A stretch of DNA of 64,000 bases, from assembly GCF_000702505.1 (NCBI RefSeq), contig NZ_JNIM01000001.1, positions 1,550,001 through 1,614,000 of the forward strand. Direction: 5' to 3'. A program made the translations under genes and the position numbers. How positions within the stretch are numbered: position 1 is the first letter of the stretch; each line of letters starts with the position of its first letter. This stretch comes from Thermogemmatispora carboxidivorans (lineage in GTDB: Bacteria; Chloroflexota; Ktedonobacteria; Ktedonobacterales; Ktedonobacteraceae). The notes below the pieces were generated by a model. That model was not told the origin of the DNA and ran no database searches. It worked only from the letters and a program-made list of their open reading frames with translations. This document shows positions 21,130-30,266 of the stretch, one piece after another.

Positions 21130-22089
21130 ATGATCTTTTTCCAATCGCCTTGCTGGCGAGCACTCAGGCTTGTGATGACAGTCGTAGCTCTTGGCTGTCT
21201 TCTCATAACGGCAGCCTGTGGCACTATTCCCGGGCAGGCGGGTACGACAGCCACCCAGGAGGCCACCAGCGCCGCAGTTGCAACGGTCACCGGCACGGCC
21301 AGTGCCAGCGTTGACACCACGGCGCCCCCGGCTCCGGCCTGGGATAGTGCTGATTTGCACGTGCCGGGCAACTTTGTGCTTCTCCTTCCTCTGCAGTTTA
21401 CTCTTGCGCGAGGAGTCGTTATCAGCGACACTAATGTCACACCTCTTGATGAACAGACCATTCGCAATGAGATCACCGAAGAGCTGCGTCATCTCCTCTT
21501 TGTCGTTGACAGTAACAGCACGATGAAGGTCTACAGCCCTGGGGTCTCGCCCGTGAGTGCCCATCTTGGGGTAGCGGCCAATGGGGGAGTGCAGATCACC
21601 TATAGTCAAAGCGTTGACTCGCAGGCCGGCACAGTCTCCATTGCCTTTGAGGGGACCTTGCTCAAAGGGCAATTAACCGTACACTACGAGCAGTACTATA
21701 ACCCCTCGGCTTTCATCAACGCTGATGCCAGCGATGTCGTTGTCGCCTTTGCCACGCGCATCAGATGGATTGCGCCGACAGAGATTCCGGCTGCTCCCAG
21801 AAACGGTAGCTATCATTTGGACGCGAATGGGGCGATTGTCCTGACCTGGCAGGTTGGTCAGCATGCGGTGACCTACGAGGTCTATCGGCAGATTTCAGAT
21901 GTCGACCAGCAGTTCCGCCTGTTAGCTACCGTGAAAGGGACCTCCTACACTGATAGCTCCGCGCTCGCGCGTCAGAATCTTCATTCGATGAAAGGCATCG
22001 CCTATGCGATCTTCTCCGTCGGACCAACGGGCGTCGAGAACCCGGGGGCCATCGTAGTTGCCATTCCTGGCCAGCCTAACCAGGGATAG
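21130..22089 (+). CDS. Putative lipoprotein, uncharacterised
   Basis: 319 residues. The N-terminus (ALRLVMTVVALGCLLITAAC) ends in a lipobox-like TAAC, so lipidation at Cys30 is predicted. A Thr/Ala-rich spacer follows, then a domain of about 150 residues (LLPLQFTLARGVVISDTNVTPLDEQTIRNEI...) and a C-terminal region with fibronectin-III-like features (GAIVLTWQVGQHAVTYEVYRQ). I do not recognise the family. Its last 14 bp overlap the end of the convergent comF-like gene. Confidence 0.7.
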   Translation: MIFFQSPCWRALRLVMTVVALGCLLITAACGTIPGQAGTTATQEATSAAVATVTGTASASVDTTAPPAPAWDSADLHVPGNFVLLLPLQFTLARGVVISDTNVTPLDEQTIRNEITEELRHLLFVVDSNSTMKVYSPGVSPVSAHLGVAANGGVQITYSQSVDSQAGTVSIAFEGTLLKGQLTVHYEQYYNPSAFINADASDVVVAFATRIRWIAPTEIPAAPRNGSYHLDANGAIVLTWQVGQHAVTYEVYRQISDVDQQFRLLATVKGTSYTDSSALARQNLHSMKGIAYAIFSVGPTGVENPGAIVVAIPGQPNQG

Positions 22090-22843
22090 CCAGGACAAGG
22101 GCCTGGACCGTGGCCGCTCCTCTCTGAAGAAGGGCCGTAGCGCAGGCCTCCAGCGTTGCCCCTGTCGTGCAGACATCGTCGATCAACAGGACGGTGCTCC
22201 CTGGCAGCGAGAGATCTCTCCCTTGAGGTTGACAGTAGAAGGCGCCAATCACGTTCTGCTGGCGTTCGCTGATAGAGAGGCCAGCCTGAGCAGCAGTGAC
22301 ACGTACACGCTGTAGCAAGGAATGAGCGCAAGGAAGCCCCAGCTCGTGCGCGCAAACGTCTGCCAGAAGGCGGGCGTGATTGTAGCCACGCTGGCGCTCG
22401 CGCTCAGGGTGCAACGGGACAGCCACCACGAAGTCGGCCCGCAGGTGATAGCGACGGTAGCACGAGGCCAGCATGTTTCCTAGAGGCTGGGCCAGTCGAG
22501 TGTGGCCCTGATATTTCAGGCGGTGGATGCAGGAGCGCAGCGGTTCCTCGTAAAGGGCAACGGCCTGGAGGGCGAACAGGCTGGAGCCAGAGAACCGGCA
22601 ACGCCGGCAGGTGGGGCCGTGACTTGGCAGGGCACAGCGCGAGCAGCGCTGCTCTTGGAGACGAGCGATCGCCCCCAGACAAACAGGGCAGAGAAGGCTG
22701 CCACTGCTGGCACAGCCGGCGCAGCGCGGTGGAAAGAGTAGATCGAGCAAGCACTCTGTCCAGCGGGTAAAGTCAGGTCTTCTTCTCAGGGCAAATCTCT
22801 CCTTTCTAAACCAAAGGAAGCTAATCTGGCCCATCATGATCAT
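22076..22843 (-). CDS. ComF family protein (phosphoribosyltransferase-like)
   Basis: Cytoplasmic protein related to ComFC, needed for DNA uptake in competent Firmicutes. An N-terminal zinc finger is visible (LFPPRCAGCASSGSLLCPVCLGAI, then CSRCALP and CRRC). The PRTase domain has VVAVPLHPERERQRGYNHARLLA and the PRPP-binding loop VLLIDDVCTTGATL. About 255 residues, normal for the family. The start is uncertain: the ATG at 22843 lacks an RBS, whereas AAAGGAG lies within the frame near 22802 before a CTG codon. The 3' end overlaps the convergent lipoprotein gene by 14 bp. Confidence 0.88.
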   Translation of the reverse strand: MIMMGQISFLWFRKERFALRRRPDFTRWTECLLDLLFPPRCAGCASSGSLLCPVCLGAIARLQEQRCSRCALPSHGPTCRRCRFSGSSLFALQAVALYEEPLRSCIHRLKYQGHTRLAQPLGNMLASCYRRYHLRADFVVAVPLHPERERQRGYNHARLLADVCAHELGLPCAHSLLQRVRVTAAQAGLSISERQQNVIGAFYCQPQGRDLSLPGSTVLLIDDVCTTGATLEACATALLQRGAATVQALVLAIPG

Positions 22844-23053
22844 AGGGGGGTCGGCCAGGTCCCAGGCATGACGCCAGCGACTGAAACTGTCGACGGTGGG
22901 CTACCGGGCGCCGGCTATGTGGCCCACGGGAAGGAGGATATGCTCTCTGTCTGGATTGTGCAAGAGACGGGCGGTATAATGCGGCGCTGGTGCTGCGATA
23001 TGGTATACTGAAACCAGCCATCATCACGCCTTATGGAAAGAGGGGTTTTCTCG

Positions 23054-23434
23054 ATGAGCGCACAGGAACAGCAGGCTGCCACCACAGGCGCCGGAGCTCA
23101 GCCTGCGGGGACGGCGGGGCAGCCGACGGAAGAGCGCCACGCCTTTGGCACGGCGAAAACTGAGAGTCTGCGAGATTCTGGCTGGTGGCGCATTGCCATT
23201 CCGGCCTTCGTCATTCTGGCTTCGGTGGCCCTTTTCTTGGTGCCTCTAGTGCTCTTAATCACTCTACTGGTGACGACTTCTTTCAATACGGGGTCCGCGG
23301 CAACTCACCAGGGGATTCCTCTGGCCTGGTTGTGGATCACAATGATTGTGATCGAGGTAGTGATTGCAGCCTTGATCGCCCGAGGACTGCTGAAGATCTT
23401 CCTGAGCGATAGCTGGAACTATCGACGCTCCTGA
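23054..23434 (+). CDS. Small membrane protein, unknown
   Basis: 126 residues with a hydrophilic Ala/Gly/Gln-rich N-terminus of about 50 residues and two membrane helices (IAIPAFVILASVALFLVPLVL, then LAWLWITMIVIEVVIAALIA). The ATG at 23054 follows GAAAGAGGGG and is preferred over the ATG at 23033. No family recognised. Confidence 0.6.
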   Translation: MSAQEQQAATTGAGAQPAGTAGQPTEERHAFGTAKTESLRDSGWWRIAIPAFVILASVALFLVPLVLLITLLVTTSFNTGSAATHQGIPLAWLWITMIVIEVVIAALIARGLLKIFLSDSWNYRRS

Positions 23435-24201
23435 ACCAAACTGAGGCAGAAGGGCGGGAGCACGCTCTCTTTCACGCTGCTCACAGAAGCAAACGGAGCC
23501 TGTGTGTTCCCGCCTGGATGGTGCTACTGGCCTTCCCTCCCACCGCGTGCTGGCTGGGTGACGCGGTTTGCCTCTTGGGTGTTGGCCTGGTTGGCTTGTC
23601 GGCTATCGCTCACTGGCTGCCCTGGTCACTGGCTGCAGCAGAGAGCCAGAAGGAGGTCGAAGCGCCAGGATGAAAGGGCGAAAACGGCGAAGAGGCTCTT
23701 GACTTTTAGTGGTCCTGCAGGTACACTCATTCTCAGACTTTTATGCTTATTTCTCAGTCCATTGCAGGAACCATGCACAGGAGTAACGCCTACGAGGAGG
23801 TCTACTCTACGGAGGACAACCCTCGTGAGGGTGCGACAATGATGAAGGTTCCCTCCTATCGACGACAGAGCCTGACAGGCCGGGCAATGCAGTGCCGGCA
23901 GATGGCTTCCTCTCTGCTTCCTCCCGTTGTGTCTTCAGTTCTCCTCCAGGAAGGGAAGGGTTCGCTGCTCTGATGATGTGAGGACGGTATGGGCCTGGCA
24001 TTCACCATGCTGCACGATTCCTCTGCTCCTATCCTTACCAGCTTGGCTCTTTGTTCTGACCTGAGATGTACTCTGTACACAAGATGGAGCGGCTTACGCT
24101 GACGGAGAGGCTTGCGCGTTGCAAAAATGGCACGCTAAGACCTCTGTCCGGTGGTGTCTGGTTCAATTTGTGCCAATCCCGTGTAGAGAGGAGGTGAGAG
24201 C
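23435..24201. other. Intergenic region with no supported gene
   Basis: 767 bp. The best open frame (23773-23973, 66 codons from ATGCACAGGAGT) has only a weak GCAGGA before it and no recognisable motif. A hydrophobic frame at 23504-23842 has non-coding-like composition. I would not annotate either. Confidence 0.4.
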
Positions 24202-24414
24202 GTGCGAGGAAAGCTGCGTGACAAGCGTGTCGACATGAAGCGCTCCCGCTTTAAATTCAAGCGGGAGCGTGAGCGCGAATTTGACGGGCGGCGTCGCCTT
24301 GTCAAACGCGACTATCGCGACCTGGACGAGTGGCTTGACGAGCAGCTGGAGGACGAAATGCTTGACCCGTCGGGCGAAGAAGTGTCGTTCGACGGGGAAG
24401 GAGCCACGCGCTAA
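24202..24414 (+). CDS. Small highly charged protein, unknown
   Basis: 70 residues from a GTG start with GAGGAGG seven bases upstream. The N-terminal half is very basic (KLRDKRVDMKRSRFKFKRER) and the C-terminal half acidic (DLDEWLDEQLEDEMLD). The good RBS and bipolar charge support a real gene; function unknown. Confidence 0.55.
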   Translation: MRGKLRDKRVDMKRSRFKFKREREREFDGRRRLVKRDYRDLDEWLDEQLEDEMLDPSGEEVSFDGEGATR

Positions 24415-24798
24415 GGTCAAAAAGACGGCACATGTCGGAGGACCTCGACCCGACCAACGCTGCAAAGCTAACGCTGGCCGACTGGTCCTGGACAGGGTAG
24501 GGGAGCAAGAAGGTGCCAATGAGCACACAGGAGCGGTCAACGACTTCTGACAGGGGGTCTCAAAGGCCGCTCTTGTTGGTTGCAGTCTTGCCTGTCAGGC
24601 TGACTGCGGGCCAGGACGGAGAGTCGGATTGCTCAGGATCGAGGGCTTCCGACAGTGCCGTCTTTTTGCCTATGGCTGGCTGACCTCTGGAGCCGGGCTA
24701 CGACGAGAGGGGCGGGCAAAAACGGCTGACAGCCCGTTGACGGTTCTGGCCCGCCTTGCTTCCCCTCGTCGCTGCCTTCCTGCTGCTTATCGCTTCAT
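24415..24798. other. Intergenic region with long inverted repeat
   Basis: Convergent spacer. CGACGAG...GGGGCGGGC (24701-24717) faces GCCCGCC...CCCCTCGTCG (24749-24772), an imperfect stem just past the acyl-CoA dehydrogenase stop that could act as its terminator, though no T-run follows. No gene seen. Confidence 0.4.
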
Positions 24799-25980
24799 TT
24801 AAGGAATATCGATGGTAGGGAAGAGGCGCCGGGCGATGACCAGGCGCTGAATCTGGGCGGTACCCTCGAAGATGTCGAAGACCTTAGCGTCGCGGAACCA
24901 CTTCTGGATCAGCAATTTCCGCTCGCTTTCCTCGCCAGGGGCAGTGATGCGCACCGCGGTAGCTGTGGCCTTCATCACCAAAGCGCCAGCGTATGCCTTG
25001 CTCATCGAGGCCTCTTTCGAGTTAGGGATACGGCGATCGGCCATCCAGGCGGCGCGCCAGACCAGGAAACGGGCCATCTCGATCTCCTGGCCCAGCTCCT
25101 TCAGCTCTTCCTCCCAGGCGCGTCGTTTCTGTGGGGGATAGCCGGCGGGCAGCTCCTCGCGTAGCCACTCGCAAGCGGCCTCGTAAGCCGCGCGAGCGAT
25201 GCCCACCGCCAGAGAGCCTACCATTGGCCTGGTGGCGTCGAGTGTGCCCATTGCGGCTTTGAAGCCTGCTTTCTTCTCGCCGCGTCCCGCGAGCAAGTTC
25301 TCCTTGGGAATGCGGCAGTTGTCAAAAATGAGTTCTGCCGTCTGGGAGGCACGCAGACCCATCTTCTTCTCAATGCGGCCCACGATCAGGCCCGGCGTAC
25401 CTTTGGGAACCACGAAAGGACGGATGCCCTCGCGTCCCAGGCGCTTATCGATCGTAGCGAAGGTCACGATCAAGTCAGCGCGGGCCCCGTTAGTGATATA
25501 GTGCTTGTGGCCGTTAATGACCCACTCATCGCCGTCGAGCACGGCGGTGGTCGACATACCAGCTACATCGGAGCCGATGCCCGGCTCGGTCAGGGCCAGG
25601 GCACCCCAGTGGAGCTGGCCATCCATGTAGATGCTCAGGAAGCGCGCCTGCTGCTCGGGAGTACCCTGCGATAGAATCGGCGGAGCCGCCAGCCCTGGCC
25701 CGGGAATAGCCGTTGCCAGAGCCGCATCACCCCAGGCCATTTCTTCTTGTGAAATGACACTCAGCAGGTTCTCCTGCCTGACACCTTCATCCTGGCCGTA
25801 AGCCCGTGCTTGAGCGGCAGCGCCGCCCCAGTAACGGCGCTGCATGTTCCAGAAAAACGACTCAGGAATCTCTTCGGTGCGGTCGCATTCCAGCGAGATC
25901 GGGCGCATCTCCTCCAGGGCCACCTGGTGGGCGTAGTCGCGGGCCGCCTGTTGCGCTTTGCTCAGAGTAAAATCGATCAT
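24799..25980 (-). CDS. Acyl-CoA dehydrogenase, catalytic subunit candidate
   Basis: FAD enzyme introducing the alpha-beta double bond in an acyl-CoA, 393 residues. Typical features: ALTEPGIGSDVAGMSTTA, WVINGHKHYITNGARAD, and near the C-terminus KVFDIFEGTAQIQRLVIARRL, whose Glu matches the catalytic base of medium/short-chain enzymes. It is the last gene of a tight operon (thiolase, 3-bp gap, dehydrogenase, 6-bp gap, this gene). Its partner lacks a catalytic Glu, so the two may form one heteromeric enzyme. The substrate is unknown. Confidence 0.92.
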   Translation of the reverse strand: MIDFTLSKAQQAARDYAHQVALEEMRPISLECDRTEEIPESFFWNMQRRYWGGAAAQARAYGQDEGVRQENLLSVISQEEMAWGDAALATAIPGPGLAAPPILSQGTPEQQARFLSIYMDGQLHWGALALTEPGIGSDVAGMSTTAVLDGDEWVINGHKHYITNGARADLIVTFATIDKRLGREGIRPFVVPKGTPGLIVGRIEKKMGLRASQTAELIFDNCRIPKENLLAGRGEKKAGFKAAMGTLDATRPMVGSLAVGIARAAYEAACEWLREELPAGYPPQKRRAWEEELKELGQEIEMARFLVWRAAWMADRRIPNSKEASMSKAYAGALVMKATATAVRITAPGEESERKLLIQKWFRDAKVFDIFEGTAQIQRLVIARRLFPTIDIP

Positions 25981-25986
25981 GGGACG

Positions 25987-27087
25987 TCACTCCATCGCGG
26001 CTGCATCACGCATCCACATTTCGGCAGGGTGATCCTGCATAAAGCCGGCGCCACCCATAACCTGAATCGCATCCGTTGTGGCCGCCTGAGCCATTTTGAC
26101 AGCCTGGTGTTGCGCGCTCTCTGCTTCGTAGATCAGCGTCTCATCGGCTTCCCCGCGGTCCCAGGAGCAGGCGGCACGCCAGGTAAGCAGGCGAGCAGCA
26201 TCGAGCTTCATCGCCATTTCGGCGATGATAAAGGCGATGCCCTGGTAGGAGACGATCGGGCGTCCGAAGGCGATGCGTTCGCGGGCGTAGGCTGAGCAAT
26301 ATTCGAAGGCGGCGCGCGCGGTGCCGCAGGCGATGGCGGCGCGCAGGATCTGATAGAGGGTAGCGGCGCGCACGGCCCCGCTGCTGCCGGCCTCACCGAG
26401 CAGGGCCTCGGCTGGCAGCTGAGCCTGGTGGAAGTGATAGGTAGCACTGGGAGCGGCCTGCAGCCCGAGCTTCTCCTCCTCGTCCTGAATGCTCAGTCCC
26501 TCCTGAACGCCGTGCAGCACGAAGGCGCAGAGCTGGCCCTCAGCGCTCTCGCTCTCTGCCAGGCGTGCCAGGACCACGCGCAGGTCGGCGCGCTGACCAT
26601 GCACAACATCGCGTTTGGTGCCGTTAAGCAGGTAGCCCTCGCCGGTGCGGCGAGCTTGCAGGTGAACATCGGCCAGGGTGTAGGAGCCACTTCGCTCGGC
26701 GAAGGCCAGGCTGCCGCGCTGCAAGTAGCCGCTAGTAGGATCGCCGAAGGGTGGCAGATAGCGCTCCTGTTGCTCGCGGCTGCCGGCCAGCCAGACTGTG
26801 AGCGGCCCCATCAGGGAGCCGATGATGTTGAGCGCCAGCCCCGGGTCGCCGTAAGCCAGCTCCTCTGCGATCAGAGTGTAGGTCACGGCTTCCAGGGGAC
26901 CGGAGCCGCCATATTCCTCGGGGAAAGGAGTCGTCAGGCCGGTTTGGGCCAGAGTCAGCCGCAGCTCAGTGGAGCTGTCACGTTCAGCCTCGGCCTTGCG
27001 GGCATGGGGCCGCAGATGATCAAGGGCGATGCTCTGGGCGAGCTTGCGAATCTCCTCCTGCTCTTCAGTTGGGGCAAAATCGAGCAT
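25987..27087 (-). CDS. Acyl-CoA dehydrogenase-like protein lacking the C-terminal catalytic segment
   Basis: 366 residues. N-terminal, beta-barrel and helical domains are recognisable (PFPEEYGGSGPLEAV, YLLNGTKRDVVHGQRADL, ARERIAFGRPIVSYQGIAF, VMGGAGFMQDHPAEMWMRDA). The protein ends right after this last motif, so the usual YEGT/FEGT segment with the catalytic Glu is missing. The alternative helix-G Glu of isovaleryl-type enzymes is not obvious either (TLYQILRAAIACGTARAAF). No frameshifted remnant exists: the next gene starts six bases on. Probably a non-catalytic partner of the adjacent dehydrogenase, as in actinobacterial alpha2-beta2 FadE pairs. Confidence 0.85.
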   Translation of the reverse strand: MLDFAPTEEQEEIRKLAQSIALDHLRPHARKAEAERDSSTELRLTLAQTGLTTPFPEEYGGSGPLEAVTYTLIAEELAYGDPGLALNIIGSLMGPLTVWLAGSREQQERYLPPFGDPTSGYLQRGSLAFAERSGSYTLADVHLQARRTGEGYLLNGTKRDVVHGQRADLRVVLARLAESESAEGQLCAFVLHGVQEGLSIQDEEEKLGLQAAPSATYHFHQAQLPAEALLGEAGSSGAVRAATLYQILRAAIACGTARAAFEYCSAYARERIAFGRPIVSYQGIAFIIAEMAMKLDAARLLTWRAACSWDRGEADETLIYEAESAQHQAVKMAQAATTDAIQVMGGAGFMQDHPAEMWMRDAAAME

Positions 27088-27090
27088 AGG

Positions 27091-28254
27091 CTAGATCCTT
27101 TCGATGATCGTGGCTGTGGCCATGCCGTGGCCGATGCACATGGTCTGCAGGCCGTAGCGTCCGCCGCGACGCTGCAGCTCATGAACGAGCGTTGTCATCA
27201 ATCGAGCGCCGCTGGCGCCCAGGGGATGACCCAGGGCGATAGCTCCGCCGTTGACATTGACGCGGCTCATATCAGGATCAAGCTCGCGGGCCCAGGCCAG
27301 GGGGACGGAAGCGAAAGCCTCGTTGATTTCCACGAGATCAATATCGGCCAGACGAAGGCCAGCCTTCTTGAGGACCTTCTGCGTGGCGGGGATGGGGCCG
27401 CTGAGCATCAGCACAGGATCAACGCCGGCTGTGGCCATAGCCACAATGCGCGCCAGGGGCTTGAGGCCCAGCTCCTGAGCCTTGCTGTCAGACATCAAGA
27501 GGACAGCGGCGGCGCCATCGCTGATCTGGCTGGAGTTGCCCGCAGTGATAATACCATCGGGCCTGAAGACCGTCTTGAGAGCAGCGAGCTGCTCTAGCGA
27601 GGTGTTGGGGCGAATACCCTGATCGCTGGTCATGACTTCGCGGCTACCATCGGGCAGGGTCACCTCTATCGGCATAATCTCTGGCTTGAAGCGACCTTCT
27701 GCTGTTGCGGCGGCGGCGCGACGGTGGCTCTCTAACGAGAAGGCGTCGGCCTCTTCGCGCGTAATGTGCCACTTCTCTGCTACCAGCTCAGCAGAAATGC
27801 CCTGGGGCACCAACGGATAGCGCGCGATGAGCTTCTCGCTGAAACTGGCGCCGGCCTTGTCTGAACCCATTGGAACCCGGCTCATGCTTTCAACGCCGGC
27901 AGCGATGGCGACGTCGACGGTGCCAGAGATAATGGCCTGTGCCGCAAAGTGGATAGCTTGCTCGCTGGAACCACACATGCGATTCACGCTGACGCCACAG
28001 GTCTCAATGGGGAAATCTGCAATCAGGGGGGCGACCCGCCCGATGTTGAGGCCCTGCTCGCCGATCTGGGTCACACAGCCCATGATCACGTCCTCGACAA
28101 GCCCTTTCTCGATACCGGCCCGGCGTACAACCTCAGCCAGGGCCATAGCGGCCAGCTCGTCGGGACGGATGCCGGTGAGCTTCCCTTTGTCAGGCTTGCC
28201 AATACCAATGGGGGTACGAACCGCTGCAACAATGACAGCTTCCTGGTGCTTCAT
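27091..28254 (-). CDS. Acetyl-CoA acetyltransferase (thiolase)
   Basis: Thiolase of 387 residues, cleaving 3-ketoacyl-CoA to acetyl-CoA or running in reverse. The nucleophile Cys is in VNRMCGSSEQAIHFAA. The His motif is NGGAIALGHPLGASGARL and the second Cys is in QTMCIGHGMA, where the more usual CIGGGxG reads CIGHGMA. ATG at 28254 follows AAAGGAG; an in-frame extension to 28344 has no RBS. First gene of the operon with the two acyl-CoA dehydrogenases, so it completes a beta-oxidation-like module. Confidence 0.93.
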   Translation of the reverse strand: MKHQEAVIVAAVRTPIGIGKPDKGKLTGIRPDELAAMALAEVVRRAGIEKGLVEDVIMGCVTQIGEQGLNIGRVAPLIADFPIETCGVSVNRMCGSSEQAIHFAAQAIISGTVDVAIAAGVESMSRVPMGSDKAGASFSEKLIARYPLVPQGISAELVAEKWHITREEADAFSLESHRRAAAATAEGRFKPEIMPIEVTLPDGSREVMTSDQGIRPNTSLEQLAALKTVFRPDGIITAGNSSQISDGAAAVLLMSDSKAQELGLKPLARIVAMATAGVDPVLMLSGPIPATQKVLKKAGLRLADIDLVEINEAFASVPLAWARELDPDMSRVNVNGGAIALGHPLGASGARLMTTLVHELQRRGGRYGLQTMCIGHGMATATIIERI

Positions 28255-28648
28255 GGTCCTTGCTCCTTTGCTGGCTGCCTCGTCTCTCGCCCGCTGCCCG
28301 CTCGCTGGGCAGTCGTCTCTGACGGCGGCAGTCGGGACAGACAATCACGCCTCCACTGGAGTTATTGTACGTGATCGCTGCGGAATTTTACTAGTAGCCA
28401 GCTAACAACAGAGCAAACCCTGCTCGGATGAGCTACCCAACCACTAAATGGGGCGAGACAGGCGAACAGCCAGGCGTGAGTGCGGTGCTGGGTCTCTCTT
28501 TCTGGAAAAGAGAACTGCTATGAAAAGGAGACGTCCATTGACTGGACTGTGTTACTGCCTGGCGCTGATCCTCCGTCGCACTGCTGTGGGGAAGACGGGA
28601 TCAGTCAGGCTTCTCTTCCAGCTACGTACGAGGTGAGCGTCTTCCTGC

Positions 28649-28678
28649 AGGCGATGCAGAGGCGCCTCTGCATCGCCT
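28649..28678. repeat. Perfect 30-bp palindrome downstream of the alcohol dehydrogenase
   Basis: AGGCGATGCAGAGGC is followed directly by its exact reverse complement, 51 bp past the dehydrogenase stop. As RNA it gives a stem of about 13 bp with a GCGC loop. No T-run follows, so it may be an mRNA-stabilising or termination hairpin, or a protein site. The rest of 28255-28729 (thiolase leader) contains no supported gene. Confidence 0.6.
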
Positions 28679-28729
28679 ATCTGACAGCTGAGGCTTGGGC
28701 TGGATCAGGAGGCCACGGGCAAAGGCGAG

Positions 28730-29836
28730 CTAGCTGAACTCGATCACGCCCCGGATGTTCCGCCCAGCGAGCAGATCATCGTAAGCCTCGTTGATCTGGT
28801 CCAGCTTGTAGGTTCGCGTCACCAGCTCATCGAGCTTGATCTTACCGCTCTCATACATACGCAGCAGCAGAGGGATGTCGTTGCGCGGCTGCGAATCGCC
28901 GAAGAGGGTACCCATGAGAGTTTTCTGGTAAAGGACCAGATTGAGCGGGGAGATGGGAATGGCCTGTGCCAGGAAGGGCGAGAGGCCGGCCACCACTACG
29001 GTCCCATTCTTGGCGGTAGCATTGAAAGCCTGGGCAATGGTCTCCGGTGTGGCGATCGCTTCGAAGGCATAGTCGACGCCAACGCCCCAGGTCAGTTCCA
29101 GGGCCTTATTGACGGGATCTTCCTGGTTGGGGTTGATGGTATGCGTGGCGCCGAACTCTTTGGCCTTCTCCAGCTTGAAGTCGTGGATATCGACCGCGAT
29201 GATCATGCGTGCCCCGGCGATGGCCGCTCCCTGCACGATGTTCATACCAATGCCGCCGCAGCCAATGACCATAACGGTGCTGCCGGGCGTGACACGGGCC
29301 CGATGGATGACGGAGCCGACGCCGGTGGGAACGCCGCAGCTCACAAGCACGGCCCGGCTCAGGGGATAGTAGTCAGCGATCTTGACCACCGACATAGCAG
29401 GCACGACGCTGTATTCGCTGAAACTGCCAATATAGCAAAATTGGCCAATATCGCCTTTTTCGCCGTGCATGCGGAAGGTGCCGTCCAGCAAAGGACCATT
29501 CAGCGTGCCCGCCCCTTTGTCGCAGAGATTGCTATGGCCAGAGACGCAGGAGGGACAGCTGCCGCAGGCCGGAATGAAACTCATGAGGACGTGGTCGCCC
29601 GGCTTCAGGTCACTGACACCGGGTCCAACCTGCTCGATGATGCCGGCCCCTTCATGCCCAAGTGCCATTGGTAAGTAGGCTGGCAGGTCACCTTTGACCA
29701 CGTGGTAATCGGAATGGCAGACGCCAGCAGCTACCATACGGACAAGCACTTCCTGCTCTTTGGGTGGGTCAAGTTCGATCTCTTCAACGCGGATGGGTGT
29801 ACCAGGTTCGTAGATGACGGCGGTTCTGGTTTTCAT
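28730..29836 (-). CDS. NDMA-dependent-type zinc alcohol dehydrogenase (mycofactocin-associated)
   Basis: Zinc medium-chain dehydrogenase of 368 residues. Catalytic zinc ligands: Cys40 and His61-Glu62 (GHEGAG). Structural zinc ligands: Cys91, 94, 97, 105. The Rossmann motif is VIGCGGIGMNIVQGAAIAGA. Length and sequence (TLNGPLLDGTFRMHGEKGD, GTLFGDSQPRNDIPLLL) match the NDMA-dependent ADH family that co-occurs with mycofactocin. In those enzymes NAD(H) is held tightly and is re-oxidised by mycofactocin rather than exchanged. The mycofactocin genes nearby support this role. ATG at 29836 follows GAGAGGA, and a promoter at 29935-29964 places the transcript start downstream of a longer in-frame extension to 30007. 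Confidence 0.88.
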   Translation of the reverse strand: MKTRTAVIYEPGTPIRVEEIELDPPKEQEVLVRMVAAGVCHSDYHVVKGDLPAYLPMALGHEGAGIIEQVGPGVSDLKPGDHVLMSFIPACGSCPSCVSGHSNLCDKGAGTLNGPLLDGTFRMHGEKGDIGQFCYIGSFSEYSVVPAMSVVKIADYYPLSRAVLVSCGVPTGVGSVIHRARVTPGSTVMVIGCGGIGMNIVQGAAIAGARMIIAVDIHDFKLEKAKEFGATHTINPNQEDPVNKALELTWGVGVDYAFEAIATPETIAQAFNATAKNGTVVVAGLSPFLAQAIPISPLNLVLYQKTLMGTLFGDSQPRNDIPLLLRMYESGKIKLDELVTRTYKLDQINEAYDDLLAGRNIRGVIEFS

Positions 29837-29934
29837 CGTTGAAGTCCTCTCTTCTCTTGGGTACGCTGAGAGCCCCGGGCCGACGCGGCGCCCGGACTGG
29901 CTGCCCAAGTCAGCGACAAATACGATCATCCATA

Positions 29935-29964
29935 AGTATACTGGAAAGGATGCTTGTTCTACAA
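29935..29964 (-). promoter_or_regulatory. Promoter of the alcohol dehydrogenase
   Basis: Minus strand: TTGTAG (29964-29959), 18 bp, TATACT (29940-29935). Predicted start near 29928, leader about 90 bases. Confidence 0.5.
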
Positions 29965-30052
29965 TGTCGCTCTGGTGCAATAAAATGGCCGCTCTTTGTC
30001 TACCCATAACAAACCCGGCGATAAATCCCCTGATAAGCTCGGTCTGCTAGCC

Positions 30053-30081
30053 TTGCGCCCAGCCTTGCCATGTTGTATACT
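30053..30081 (+). promoter_or_regulatory. Promoter of the VOC-family gene
   Basis: TTGCGC (30053-30058), 17 bp, TATACT (30076-30081). The leader of about 180 bases contains a CTTAC...GTAAG hairpin and a TCTACAC...GTGTAGA hairpin. No other gene in 29837-30266. Confidence 0.5.
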
Positions 30082-30266
30082 ATCGTGTTTTTTCTCTTAC
30101 TTTTTGTAAGTAAGGGGAAAGAGAAGAGCGGCCATGAGGGAGAGCGTAGGGAAGGACCCTTTCTACACGCTGATAATGGCCCCTGTGTAGACAGCGGGTG
30201 TAGTAGTGTCGTCGGTCAGCAAGGAAAGGAGGGCACGGCGCAGCAGCTTAGGGCCGTGCAGCAGCG

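Noticed and set aside
23773..23973. 66-codon open frame
   Set aside because: Weak RBS, no family features and AT/GC position bias unlike neighbouring genes.
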